Part shown: one piece after another, positions 31,420 to 43,820 of the stretch
How the letters are laid out: each line of letters opens with the position of its first letter
How positions within the stretch are numbered: the stretch's first letter is position 1
Notes under the pieces: generated by a model
What the model saw: only the letters and a program-made list of their open reading frames with translations
Told to the model about the DNA's origin: nothing
Databases searched by the model: none
Assembly (NCBI GenBank): GCA_964036155.1
Contig: OZ038423.1
Span: forward strand, 70,323,249-70,387,248
Reading direction: 5' to 3'
Source of the DNA: Diploscapter coronatus
Lineage: Eukaryota; Nematoda; Chromadorea; Rhabditida; Rhabditidae
Length of the DNA: 64,000 bases
Made by a program: the position numbers and the translations under genes

Positions 31420-34400
31420 TCACTTGGACGAGGAATTGTGATTTGGGTTGATCATTCCATCGTCCTCCATTTGTCTCATGAACTGCAGAATGTCTTTCTT
31501 GGTTATGATTCCCAATACTTTGCCATTTTTCGTAACAAGCACCTGCAAATTTCCTCCCTTCAAAAATCGTGATTTTGCAAACAAACCTGTCTCAATCCGA
31601 GTTTCCTGAACATGTCGATGACGGTTTCCATCGGGGTTTGGTCAGTTATTGACATTGGGGCCTGAAAATCGAAAATTTATAGATTTTACAAGTTGAAAAA
31701 ATACCAAATCAAGAATTTTCTTGAGTCTGAGTGGAGCAGCGGTGCCTGCACTGGGTGTGCCAGGCATCGAGGAAGAGGAAGTCGGTTCGTGGAGAGTTGG
31801 CTGATTGGTGAAGTAGATCGGAGAGGTCGTCACGATGTACGGCTGCGTCTTTCTGGCTGAATGGATGGCCAGTTGCAGATCTCGCCTGAAAAACCAACAC
31901 GTTTAGGGAAACATTTCTGCTGATTTTCTACCTGGAAACGAATCCGACAAGGATCATGTTGCCCCTGCCTAGCACTACGGGGAATCCGTTGAACTCGTTG
32001 TCTCTGAGCACGGCCTCCACATCTCCTAACGTCATTCCTTCCTGGGTCAGCACCACCAACTCTGTATGCGAATCCAGTGTTGGGCGCATCACCTGAATTT
32101 TGACTTGTTGACAAATTTCAACGTTTTTCTCTTATTCAACCTGAGAAGCGACAGTCGAATATGGATACTCTCCCTTGTTGTCGAGGAAGGGATAGCCATT
32201 CAGCTCGATGTGAGCGTCGTAGATTCCCTGAAAAAAGTAATTTATCTGGGAAAAATGATCTTCTTGTATTTCATACTAACTTTTTTAAACCACATACGCT
32301 CCATTGTCCTCGAGATGAATCTTGCATATGCCGCTTTGCGAATATAACCTGCCAGACGCACACGTTCCTTTTGCGCTGCGGCTCCCATTAAAAGTCATTA
32401 TTCAAACGGAATTTTCTTTTTGTTTTCATGCGACATTCTGATAATTATCTACAATTAGTGGTAACTAGTTATGTGTAGGTTTTCATTGAATAGATTTGCG
32501 ATTTTCTTCTGAGAAATAACGTGGTAATTATCGAATAATACCAAAATATCGAATGAAAATGAAAATTCTGTTTTAATGACTTTCAATGGAAGCACCAACG
32601 CAAGGGGACGCGTACGTCTCGCAGGATAGACACCGAGTGATATATGCAAGGTTCATTTCAGAGACAATGGAGAGTATTTGTATTCCACATCCGGTTTATA
32701 TAAAATTGGCATGTCTCTATAGAAGCCTGGGTATACATTACAAATGCTGAAACATAATGAACTTTCCAACCTCTTTAGAAATAGCGTCGGCAATCCATTT
32801 GGAGAACATCGTGGCGACCATTGTGGGGACGATAAATTCCAAGCTGCCGGTCAATTCGAACATGATCACCACAAGGGACACGGTCATCCGAGTGATGCCG
32901 CCCAGCACTGCAGCCGCACCCACCATTGCGTACAGACCGGGCATCACACAGTCCTTCCCGATTTGACAACTCCAGTACGAGGAATGACCCGACTCTTGCT
33001 GAAAATATATTCTAAAAATGGAGGTGGCGATTTGACATTTTGAACCTTCTGTTTCCCAAACCCATATCCATTTTTTTAATAGAGAGTAGGAGAAAAAAGT
33101 GGCTGTGAGCGTTATAAATGGATGTGAAATAGAGGAGGCCGACATTTTGACAGGATTGTCAAATCAAGAAACCCTTATCCCCGCATCATTTAGATTTGCT
33201 GTACATTTTAAACAAGAAACAAAATAAAAAGGGTGTTTTGACAGTTCTACTACTACATAAAATCAAATGATGGTGGTAGTGATTCTGACCTGCATTCCAC
33301 TGACGAATCCTTCCATAGCCACTCCCGTCAGTCTGCCCGCAATAGCGCCCATCGCAATGGAAGGAATGAACAGGCCGCAGGGCACTTTTATGCCGAATGT
33401 GAACACCGTCAGAATGAACCTGAAGATCAGCGCCATAACCAGTTGGGCGAATGCACTCTGCAATTCAAAATATCTTCATCTAATTAGAGAGAAGTTTCTT
33501 GGATTTTCTTACATTCATATTGCTGCCGAAAATCCCGGTGTGGTAGTTGTCATCGACCTTGTTGCTGGTGAAGGACTTGTTCTGATAGTCGCACAGATTC
33601 ACCATGTAGTCCTCGGGGCCGCAGCGGTCGAATAGCTGCAAAATTCGAATTACTATATTTGGATAGTAGACTTGAAATTTTAGGTCATTTTTTGTAAAAA
33701 GAATAAAAAATCCAACCTGCTTGACGACGCTGGAAGTGCTCCTCCTCATGTACGGGTTGAAGTAGGAGATGACGGCCGTGACGAGTGTGACGACAATCAC
33801 TTCGTTGATGGGATTTTGACCGAGCAACTTTGAATTCTTCCGGAGTCGGCACCATCTGAAAAACAAAGCTGTCGTTTTCTCAAAACTCATCAACTCGAAC
33901 CTGATGTTGGCGAAGATGAAGAGACTCCCCAGAATGCCCCCGAACAGCCCCAAGCCGATGATGGGAACGAGCTCGAAGAAGCGCCACTTAATCATGTAAT
34001 CCACGTGGAACAGCGAGGTCTGGTCACTGCCGAATGGGTTCACGATTCTGAAGGGTGAATGGCTAAAAATGGTAAGTTCCAGAAAGGAAAAAACCTCAAA
34101 ATGATTCCAGCAATGAGCGCGCAGAAGAACGATCTCCACATCGTCTTGAGTGGGAAATAGTAGGAGGCCTCTTCCAGACTGAACAGGACGCCTCCAATTG
34201 GGGCTCCGAAGGCCACACTCACTCCTGAAAACATAATCGCATGATTTAAAATTGAATAAATCTTAACGCTGAATTCACACACACACATATATAAATAGAC
34301 CATGATATTTCAGTCTCAAAGTCGAGCTCAAAAATTTAAGTCAATTTATGAGTATATTGTACCTGCAGCGGCACTCGCAGAGAGAATCTCCCTCTTCTTG

Positions 34401-36188
34401 GCTTCGTTCATCCCGTACTTCGGGAAGATGTACGACAGAATGTTGCCGATGCAGCATGCCAAGTGCACTGTGGGGCCTTCTTTTCCGAGATTCAGACCTG
34501 AAGATGGAAGGAAAAGAATGCTTTCTGCAGAAAATGCCGAACCTGATGCGCAAGCGAGAATGAGGCCGACGGATTTGATGAGAAAGGTCCACTTGCCGAG
34601 GTAGCCGCGGATAACGAAGCCCGACAGGATGCATTTGATCTCGGGGATGCCTGAGCCGCATGCGTAAGGGGCAAACACCTGAAATTCAGTCATAAGAATA
34701 GAGAAATGAAGTAGTTGTGACCTTGACGAAAAGCACAGCCAAAGTGGACATGAGGACGGCCATTCCAACGTAGAAGAGGAATTCGACCACATAGAAGATG
34801 GGGCTGCTGTTGGAGTAATTGAATAGCTCAGGCCAAGTCATCCAGGCCCCGCAGTCTGAGTCGCGGTAGAAAGTGTCGTTGGACGACCAGCAGCAGTGCT
34901 CGCGGTCCAGCCAGAAACGGTTCGCGCAGATCCCGTCCTTAAGAAAATAACCATTATCATGGACTTTTTAAATTTGACACAAGGACACACAGACACGAAA
35001 AGACAGATCTCGGAAATCCCATTAAGGATAGGGTTAGAATCTGGTAGGCACATTTTTGTCTCAAAATGTACACGAAATGGTGTGCTCGTTATACGAAACC
35101 ATAATCGCTCTACCGTCCCCTATTCCTCCCCTCTTATTCATCCAAGTTTTTATTCTTCAGGTCTGTCTTTTTCAAGTGTGTCCTTGTGTTATGTTCAAGC
35201 GGATATCTTTCTACCTTCAAATCACTCATCCATCTCGCACCAATGTCGATGACTCCCGCAATGGCGCCTGAAGCCAGACCGACAAGCAGCACACACAGCC
35301 AACCTGCGCCTGCATCCCACGCACTTTGAAGCAGACCCAGAGGAAAATCAGCTCTGCAAAAGAAAATCGACTAAAACGCAAGAAAATGAATAAACCTCTT
35401 GCCGGCAATTAGCTTGTGCCTGAGCCTGTCCCTGGCGAGATCCCTCTGCCAGTCGATTGTGTGGAAGTCCCCGTACTTGCCGAACAGAGGAGGGGCATTG
35501 TCCATGGGCGATTCGTCCTCTTCCCTGTCCTGTGAATGACCGTTGGGGTTGAATGAGGCGTAACCGCCTGCAACACGAAACTCGACACCAATAAACAAAG
35601 CAGAATGGCGGTATTGATTAGAGAGAATGAGAATGATGGAGTTCGGGCAGATTGATCAAAGTGCGAAGAGGGAGAGAAGAAGAGGAAAAGCATTGCTTTG
35701 CACACTGAGTAGAGAGTAAACAAACAAAACAGAATGACTGAATTGGAATGGACTACTGCTAGAGGAGTTTGATAAAATGTGAAATGATAGGAGGAAACAG
35801 GAAAAGATGGGCTGTGGTCAATTGAATCGAGGCATAGACAAAGAAAAGGAAGGCCAATTCATCAATCGATTGATTGGTTACAAAAACAGGGCGAGTGTCA
35901 CTCACCGCCAGAGAACTCCATGTGTACGGTCGCCTGTGCGGGGTCGTCGATTTCCACCTCGTCGAGGGACAAATCACGGTGTCGACGTTCCATCTGATTT
36001 TTTTAAATAAGGAAAGGTAAGATCTGCACGTCAGTTGTATGAAGATAAAATCTCTCGGAGATGAACGAGATAGGTGCCGATTTTAGTTTTACCTGAAATC
36101 CGCGTCGATTGGACAATGCTAATTGCGGAGTTCTCACGGGCGAAGCGATCAGCGACTCCGATTCAGGTTCGTCCTGCAAGTCGAACAT
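31420..36188 (-). CDS. clh-5: ClC-3/4/5-type chloride/proton exchanger
   Basis: ATG 36188 to TGA 31420, with many exons. A cytosolic N-terminus ([18 protein letters not shown]) is followed by the ClC membrane domain: [20 protein letters not shown] (selectivity segment GSGIP), [15 protein letters not shown] with the gating Glu, [20 protein letters not shown] with the proton-glutamate region, [20 protein letters not shown], and [20 protein letters not shown]. Two CBS domains follow ([27 protein letters not shown]; and [40 protein letters not shown]). Both key glutamates indicate a 2Cl-/H+ exchanger of endosomes and lysosomes rather than a plasma-membrane channel. An alternative start at ATG 35993, directly after an acceptor, is in frame. 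Two introns hold fold-back sequences (32299-32672 and 34974-35193). The symbol is by analogy with the C. elegans member of this subgroup. Confidence 0.93.
32299..32672. repeat. Fold-back element in a ClC intron, arms about 135-145 bp
   Basis: The left arm (from 32299: CTCCATTGTCCTCGAGATGA, CTTGCATATG, AGACGCACACGTTCC, CATTAAAAGTCATT, ATTTTC) is matched by the complement of the right arm (ending 32672: CTCCATTGTCTCTGAAATGA, CTTGCATATA, AGACGTACGCGTCC, CATTGAAAGTCATT, ATTTTC). It occupies most of the intron between the last membrane helix and the first CBS domain. Confidence 0.85.
34974..35193. repeat. Inverted-repeat element in a ClC intron near the N-terminus
   Basis: Arms 34974-35009 (TTGACACAAGGACACACAGA, CACGAAAAGACAGATCT) and 35159-35193 (AGGTCTGTCTTTTTCAAGTG, TGTCCTTGTGTTATG) are inverted copies. 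The element is about 220 bp and fills most of the intron between the ...RWMSDLK and DGICANRF exons. Confidence 0.75.
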
Positions 36189-37648
36189 TTAAAAATCGAG
36201 GAATTTCACAAGACGCTGCCAACCAACCTCCTTGAGAAGCCTTCTCATCAAATTTCAGACCTCGTTCCAGTCTCTGTTGCCCTGTCATATACCCAGTTGC
36301 CAAAACAGTGTCCTGAAACCACAAACTTATCGACTACCACGAAAAATAATGATAAAAAACGAAATCAATGGACACGAGACAAGAAATTACGTTTTGCAAA
36401 CGCGCGGCAGTGTGATAACTATTGACGCAACTGAGGCGTTACTGTATTCCTAGACCCAATTTCGACCTCAGAATCGGATCCCCTATGTTAGAAAGCCCCC
36501 AAGAAACTTCCTACTTCGAGTGTTAACAGTTAGAACGGCGAAATTGGAAGCGAATGAAAAATAGCTATCTGTTCTGCGTTTAACTCGCACTGCATTGTGC
36601 CGTTCACTTCCTGTTGTCTGCGCTCTCTCGACGAAATAGCCAAGGAATGATCGCATCATCCGTACTAGATAGAGTGCGTTTGCAGTGCGCCGTTCAAGGC
36701 CTACTGTCATTTGCGACATGAACAGCATAATGCAGTGACCCGGAGTCGATTGTTTTGCATTTGGTTGAAAAAATCAGAAAATCGCAGAGACAAAGGTCGT
36801 TCAGATTTAGTTGCAATGAAACTTGCAACTCGCTCGAAATAGCATGGGAAATGAAGAGACCACAAGAAATAATGCAATCCGCGCTCTCTTCACTTCCCAT
36901 GCTATTTCGAGCGGTAGCTTCAAACCAAATCCAGCCTATTAACAATGCTGATGCTAATATTCAGCAAAATCAACTCAATGCAACATCATCTAGCTTTTAA
37001 ATTACACGTATTTGTTGTGGCTATTTTATGAACAAATAAAATTCAATATACTTTTAGAATGCAAATTAAGGCAAATAAACGAAAATCTGTATCAGATAGA
37101 TGTTCCATTTAAAAAAATGTCTGCTAGTACCTATTTTATATGCCATCACTTATATGAATGATTAATTTGAACTTATGCGTTAATTATTATGAGAGCAACA
37201 CAGTTATTACATATTACTAGGCTATTTTGAAAACTCAAAGCATCTTATTCCACGGTCTTCAGCTGGTAGATATTTAGAAACGGAGAAAGTAATGTAGGAG
37301 GAATGTCTTACGAGCTTAATAGTCTAACTAGGACGTCATCACAGTTTCATTTACTCCATTTGATACGATGCATGAGTTATCTTTATTATCAATGGTTAAA
37401 TTATCTTGTAAAGTAAAAAACTTTTCACAATTCATCAATTTTTCACAATCGAAATTTGTGTACAGAAATCAGGTAAAGATGAAGAATCTTCTAAAATTTT
37501 GTTATATTATGCAGATTATATTTACATCAAACTCGGCTTATTTGGCACCTATATTCTTTCCTGTAAAGTAGTTCGTTTTCAACAATTGAGATAATTTTAG
37601 AAAATGGAAAATAAAAAATTTTTTTAAAAAATACTGTAAAAACGAACG
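36189..37648. other. Intergenic region with a hairpin at 36831-36913
   Basis: No confident exon. The ClC promoter should lie at the left. From about 37000 the DNA becomes clearly AT-rich, continuous with the AT-rich gene that follows. A short frame near 37482 (MKNLLKFCYIMQIIFTSNSA) looks like a signal peptide ending at a GTAAAG donor, but no second exon was found. Confidence 0.45.
36831..36913. repeat. Hairpin: 29-nt arms with one mismatch, 25-nt loop
   Basis: CGCTCGAAATAGCATGGGAA plus ATGAAGAGA (36831-36859) pairs with its inverted copy at 36885-36913. The transcript would be about 83 nt, similar in size to a microRNA precursor. Weaker pairing outside (TTTGGTTGAA with TTCAAACCAAA) suggests a longer decayed palindrome. 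Confidence 0.8.
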
Positions 37649-40600
37649 CTACTTGGGTCTGTGACGACGATAATAATTGTGCTGACACATAACTGATTTT
37701 ATTGTATACCCATTATTTAGGTTAGATACTTGTGGGCTTTGTCCAGATGATTTAGCCCCAGGAACCTTGATCCATGACTGACCAGGACCGCATCTGCCTT
37801 GAATGTAAAGTGTATAGTCATCATCCAATTTGGCCCAACAGACTTCGTTGCCACCAGGATCTGTGAAAATGACTGCGGCACGAGTTGGTTTAAAAGAACA
37901 ACGCCAGCAATAGTCGCATTCTAATCCATATGGTGAAAAACTGCAGAAAAACTCATTCGCGTATATTTGCCAATTTTCACCAGTAAATGGACCCATTCCT
38001 GTCGGGGTACCTATGGTCAGATCTTGACCATCACATAATACGCGGGTTGCAGGATTTGGATCGAGGTACTTGTTCCAAACAGGATCAGCTGGACCAGTAA
38101 CTGAGAGGCCATTACAGTCGTTATACATGCATTTCGCTAAAATTTATACATTTGTTAGTTAACTCGTTTTTAAACAACTCATGAAGGAACGATGCAATGC
38201 GTTACAGGAATATACGAAACATTTCATTTCGTTTTTTCCGCCCATTTTTGTGCATTTCCTATTACATTTTATGTTTCGAAAATGAAGGAGAACCCGAAAT
38301 GTTTCGGTTACAAGAGAGCTCAACTAATCTCATATCGTTTTGTTGAATTTTGCGTCAAATTAATCAACTCGATACTGAGAAATGCGAATCTGGATAGGTC
38401 CCGCAAACGATTTTGCCAGATTGAACAACGCTTTAAGAGGCATTAGTTCTAAGACGAGCAGGAAGTTTGGCACAGGTTAAAAAGTCAATCAACCCTGATA
38501 TGTGTGATATGGTTGGAGACTCCCTAGGGTCCTAATCACAAAATGTGTCCAAAGGTAGGTGCCCAAAAATCGAAATTTCAATTTTGAGGGTTAGACCCCA
38601 CAATATGTATAGCATTCGATAGAGCTCATCAAACTGAGCAACTTTTGTGAGGACACTTGGGGTCTAGCTATAATGGTATCTGTGACATGGAGGTTTGAAT
38701 GAGTCAGACCTACGAAAATGACAAAAATATTAAAAAATTCATAACTTTTGTAAAATTAAACGAATTCAAAAAATCTTTTCGGAATATAGCAGATTAAGGG
38801 CAATACTTTATTTTTGCTTCCTAGAGTATCGCTCTACCACTTTACCATATTACCATATGGGTTTGGTTCAGATCCGGGATACTTTTGCAGTTGTCCGGAC
38901 CCGTTAGTTATTTGTGGAATGGCTCTTAAAGTGGAAAACGCCCCAGACTTTTTTACCTGTTATTGGTGCATCAGTATTATTTGAGCTAGGCATAGGCGAA
39001 TGTTTCGGTTTTGCCATTTCCTGAAATTTGTATCGAATTGCAAAAATATAACGAGATAATATCAATTATTATATTTTTTATTCAGACTGTCGATCCATAC
39101 GGATACGTGCGGATATGCGTAAATTAAGCTGAGCAATAATATATATATGTTTTTTTTTAATATGGTATTTGCTACTAGAATTATTGCAAGTAATACCGAT
39201 AATCATATAATTATTAAATTACCTCTGGATTTGAATTATTTTTGTATCGAAACCATTTGAAAACAACATTATTATCGTAGGAATCTAACAATTTAAAGCA
39301 TTCGTATTCTACATGTTTGTCCCTAAGGCTGGCATTGAATGACATCGCTTGAATTTCTTTATCCAACTTTTTAATCTAAAAATATTTTTTCTTTTGTAAA
39401 TTTTACGACACTAATTATTTCATTTATGGTTTTGGTTATAACTAGAGAGAACAAGTCTTCCCCTTTCAAGGGGGAGTAAAAATATATTAAATTTTCCTCC
39501 GTTTCAATTATTGCTAATTACTCCGTTAATTAGTTGATAATTTCATGAAACTAAGACATCAACTAGGGTAATAAATGGCGCCCGAAATGATGGCGTCATT
39601 GGTTTTTCGAAAAGGGCCTTCTGAAGGCACGAGCGACGTCGAAACTCGACGATACAGGTCACTTTCCAAAAGGTTTCCAACGGATTCGGATTCTCCATAG
39701 TCGATTTAGTTTAACTGCATTGACAGTTTGCTAAATTAGGTCCCCGCAAGCGGCCACATCGACTTCAAATTTTAACGTGAAAATTTTAGCGCTAAACACG
39801 TAGTATGCGTAAAATACTGAAAAAAGGGGGAGATCAACCGATAATGATAATTATCTATTTTACCATCACCCAGACACCATTTGAAAGGGGTTTCACGCCT
39901 AATTAGATTAACTAGTTTAAATGCAGTGTAGTTTCTGTCTGAAAAATTTGGGAAAGCTGCTGCAGGAACGAACTGTCGCACAAAAATGGGCATAACTTTT
40001 GATAGAATAGACCGTTTTTGAAAATCTAAAAAGTCTTGAGTTATTCGCGATCTCGACCATCAAACTGATATTAAATTTAGCAAATTGAACCTGTTAGGGA
40101 AGGCCACTTGGCCTCTCTAATTATAACAATAAGATATTGAATTCGAATAATTTTATTAATATATTAGGAATTAGAAATTTAATGACTAAACCACTTACCT
40201 TTGCAGCTGTACGCTTATCTTCATATAAATTAACCATGTTATGGAATCTATTATTTTGTTCAATCATAAAATCAAACATAATCAGCGGTCCTTTCTTAAT
40301 TAACTATCTTTAGAATAATGCATCTATTTATACCACAAACCAATTGACGACCCATTTCTTCTGGACTAATTGATTTACCAATTTGGCTAGTTACCAATTC
40401 TTCAGCAATAGGTTTAATTTCTTCTCTCATTTTTTCAACAGATTCATTCTTATCAATGATATCCCATACCTTAATGAGTTCGATTATTACTGATCGTCAG
40501 GAGTACTTTCAGTGTAAAATCCTTTTCACTATAATGAAACATTCAAAATTTTTCTTCAATAAAATATACTTTCCTTACTTGTTTGAATAACTCCATTTGA

Positions 40601-40810
40601 TGTTGCGGTAATTGTAAATTCGCCGCATATTCATCGGCCAAACCTATTTATAGAAAAGAATAGTAATTATTTTAATTTTATATAATATAAATAAATACCT
40701 TGAACAATAGAAAAAATTGTCAATTTATTATCAATATTCTCAGCTTTCACTTGATAGATATATTTAATTGATATCCAAAGAGAAACGATAATTTTAGAAA
40801 GTAGTAGCAT
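37649..40810 (-). CDS. Orphan secreted protein in AT-rich DNA, Cys-rich C-terminal domain
   Basis: About seven exons, ATG 40810 to TAG 37649. The signal peptide is MLLLSKIIVSLWISIKYIYQ. A helical region follows (GLADEYAANLQLPQHQMELF, VWDIIDKNESVEKMREEIKP, EEMGRQLVCGPLIMFDFMIE, EDKRTAAKIKKLDKEIQAMS). After a short Pro/Ser/Asn linker (KPKHSPMPSSNNTDAPIT), one last exon codes a compact Cys/Trp/Gly-rich domain: CMYNDCNGLSVTGP, ENWQIYANEFFCSFSP, ECDYCWRCSFKPTRAAVIF, GNEVCWAKLDDDYTLYIQGR, ending MCQHNYYRRHRPK. The last domain has about ten cysteines, so disulfides are likely. The exon phases all join, which supports a real gene. I recognise no family. Codon and intron composition is much more AT-rich than the neighbours. 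One intron holds the 678-bp element at 39443-40120. Confidence 0.65.
39443..40120. mobile_element. 678-bp TIR element, ends TAGAGAG..CAAG, TSD TTATAAC
   Basis: The left end TAGAGAGAACAAGTCTTCCC and the complement of the right end TTAGAGAGGCCAAGTGGCCT share TAGAGAG, CAAGT and TTCCC. Direct repeats TTATAAC flank it (39436-39442 and 40121-40127). The ends resemble those of the 18831-19212 MITE. No transposase frame was seen, so it is non-autonomous. Confidence 0.7.
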
Positions 40811-43800
40811 TCTCTTAAATTTTAGCAATATTTTAGTCTGAGAAAATAAAACAATTCTGAAATATCATATTATAAATTTTATTTCATGAGTGTAGTCTAT
40901 TTACTCACATGATGTAGTGCAATTATGTCGTAGTATGTAAAAGGTTCTATCACAATTTAGAAATATGAACTAAAATAGAAAAAAGTCACAATATTTATTA
41001 GGAATATAAACGAATAAAAAGTTTATATCTTAGTTATCTGAAATATATACTAATACTATGAGTAGACGTCACATTACTAATGGGCACATTAGTTTTAAAG
41101 TGTACCGATTTCCAGAGCAGATAACAATCTTTATACGAGAATAAAATACGTAACTAACTAAGATTTCAAAACAGACACGTTAGTGCACTATAAATATATT
41201 TATTATATTCAATAACTTATACAGGGTGCTGAAAAATTATTGTCGCACTTATTCATGTGCTAATTACTAGCGAACTATAAATTCATTGTTAGCTAATTTT
41301 ACAGGAGATTCATGCAACTTTTTAATTTTCCCATCTGTCCAAATTTGTAAGCTTAAGTATTCGGTCCTCAAGACCGAAAATAGTCCTTCCATAGTTATCC
41401 TAGTTTAGTGTTCCCTGGCGCCGAAGCTGCACCGGTGCAGGCGTGGCTGCTGTGTCGGTACAATTACGGCGCCAAGATAACCCCAGGATAGAGGCAATAG
41501 TTTTTCGAATACCCTCTGACATATTAATAAGAGCCCATACAGTTCTATTTGGGTAATCGGATACGAGCAATCCGAATTTTGAGTGAAAGTTCCTCGGAAG
41601 ACTTGAAAATTAAAAGATATGTAATAGTTGGTGTTTGAAAGCTGATCTTCGTCTCAAGACGATGAAAAATTATGCAAATTCTTTGGTAAAGTCTTCGGAT
41701 AAGGCATCATAAGAGAGGAGTTGAACCTTCAAAAGCTGATTCTGAGCTTAAAATTGCCCGAAGGACTTAGATTTCCCCTAGAATTGATATGCTATCGTAC
41801 TGTATCTATAAATTGCAGATTTCGCGATTGTGTGTGTGTGTGTGTGTGATTGTGATGGTAGTATGTTATTCCCGAGTGAATTATGAATTGAACTGCTACA
41901 TTGGCGATACACAGTCACAGTGGTGGTGTTTTGACATGGGAATCGAGACTCGAGAGCGTCTGTTTGGCCCTGACAATCAACAGTGTGTAGTGCAATGCCA
42001 TTCTCATTCTTCTGATTACTTGCATGCTTCCCATTTCCATTTTCAATTCCATTATCACCTCTGCATTCTGCATTATCCAACATGCCCTTCCTTCACATGC
42101 AATGAAACAGCAGCAAAAGACTGCTTGTCAGTGATGAAGGGAAGAGATACAACCTCGTCAGCCATTCATTCATTCATGCAGTCAGGCAGTCATTCCGGTT
42201 TGCCCTTGCGGGTTGATGCTTTCCTGCCGTCCCTGTCTTTCCCTTGCATAATACTCTCATACTCGCCTCTAACACTCTCCAAAAAGAGGCGGAGTTTATA
42301 TTTAATCTTTTTCCTCTTCCAAATCTGAATATGTCTATATCAGTTCATCTCCAAAGGCTGCTCGTCCTTCCTGATAATTCTGCATAAGATGGCCTTTCAC
42401 CTATTTATGTGTAACTCGTGATTGCATGATTAACGTTATCACTTATCATCAATAACCCTTATCAGTCTCTTCCCCTCAGTCCTTATCCTTATCTTCCCAA
42501 ATCCAATCAATCGACTGATGTTATTTCCTCCCTACATTAACAGCCCAGCCCTTCACATTCATTTATGTCTCTTCTCAAAAACATAGGTTTCATGATGCGG
42601 CCTTCTCGGAAATGCATCGAATTCTCCGCATATCTGGCGGCTTCCGGTCGTGCCTTCCGCATCTTTATTGACCCATTCATGTTTTATGATACATAAATGG
42701 GAGGACTGATTTAGAATTGAATCGATATGGAATCGACAGCCTTGCCTATCATCGAATTATCAGTCATTAAGCGATTTAGTCGTTGAATCGTTCAGTTAAC
42801 AGTTTCTGTATCTGTTTCTGCAGGCTGCAGGGACGCCGTTCGACCCCTCTTTTCCCATCTCCTCTCCCCTTCTCCATCTTCGTTGATATGTCCTTCTATC
42901 GTTCCTTTCGTTTTTCTCTCTTCCGCTGCGCGATTCATTTCAATCTATCTCCTCTCCTCTCTCCTCTTGCTAGTTTTTCTCGGAGTTCTGTTCGCTTCTT
43001 CGTCTCCTTCCGATTTTTCGATTTGTCACAGTATTCGCTCTTTCCATTCCCCATTCATTCATTTATCGTTCTGTAGAGGCGCCTCACAGACTCAGCCAGA
43101 ACATATGATTTTTAAGTCCCCAAAATTCATTCAAATCTGAAATCTGAATAATCCTTCAGATCTGATATAACAGAGTCATTAAATAGCCCTCTTGTACCTG
43201 AGTCCATGTTTTCTTGTCTTGCGATCTTGTTGTATTGTTGTGGGTCCATTGGTCGGTCATTTCTTCCTTTCCTCCTCTTTTCTCGTTTGATGGATGGCCA
43301 TCAGAGTCCAATTCATTCGCAATTTCTTCATCGATTTTCATTGATTCCTCATTCTCCATCACGTTTGTTATCTTTCATCATTCTCCTCTACAGTTCCAGT
43401 GCAGCATTTCATCACTAGCAAATCGATTTGATTCCCTGGTTAGCTGCTTGTTGACAGCCGCACAGCCCTTTGTCCTCTCATCGATTCTCTCTGATTCGTC
43501 CTCGAATTCTGCTGAACGAACTTCTTCCCTTCTTGTTTCATCATGTCACTCTGTTCTATTCCTTATCATTCAACATTTTCATCGCTCGTTCTTTTGTAAA
43601 CGAATTCTGCAATTACCACTTTCAATTCGTCTGTCGATTCTGTCAATTAGACCATTGTTAATTGCCCTTTATGTCCATTTTTGTACACCTCGTTCCCATT
43701 CTGGCGATGACAATGCTACGGGTCAGATTGTCATCGGCTTCTTCTTCTTCGACGTTTCATGTTACATTGACAAATGGCGAATGATAATGTTGTTGTAAGA

Positions 43801-43820
43801 CTTGGATTGTAAGATTGCAG
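40811..43820. other. Intergenic region, AT-rich then pyrimidine-rich
   Basis: No supported gene. TACAGGGTGCTGAAAAATTA at about 41220 resembles a transposon end but has no partner found. A (TG)n microsatellite lies at about 41829-41848. From 42300 to 43800 the plus strand is rich in TTC/TCT, giving long but low-complexity frames. The upstream control region of the next gene is at its right end. Confidence 0.5.

Noticed and set aside
31107..31451. 114-residue plus-strand frame
   Set aside because: Runs antisense over the conserved ClC C-terminal exon; no similarity recognised.
37368..37571. Short frame with a signal-peptide-like stretch followed by GTAAAG
   Set aside because: No downstream exon on the plus strand before the opposite-strand AT-rich gene; likely chance in AT-rich DNA.
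41789..42328. 179-residue open frame with a Cys/His-rich look
   Set aside because: Starts in a (TG)n microsatellite and lacks domain or splice support; His and Cys come from CAT/TGC-rich sequence.
43214..43798. 194-residue Ser/Phe-rich frame upstream of the membrane-protein gene
   Set aside because: Composition follows the TTC/TCT bias of the DNA; no domain or initiation context.
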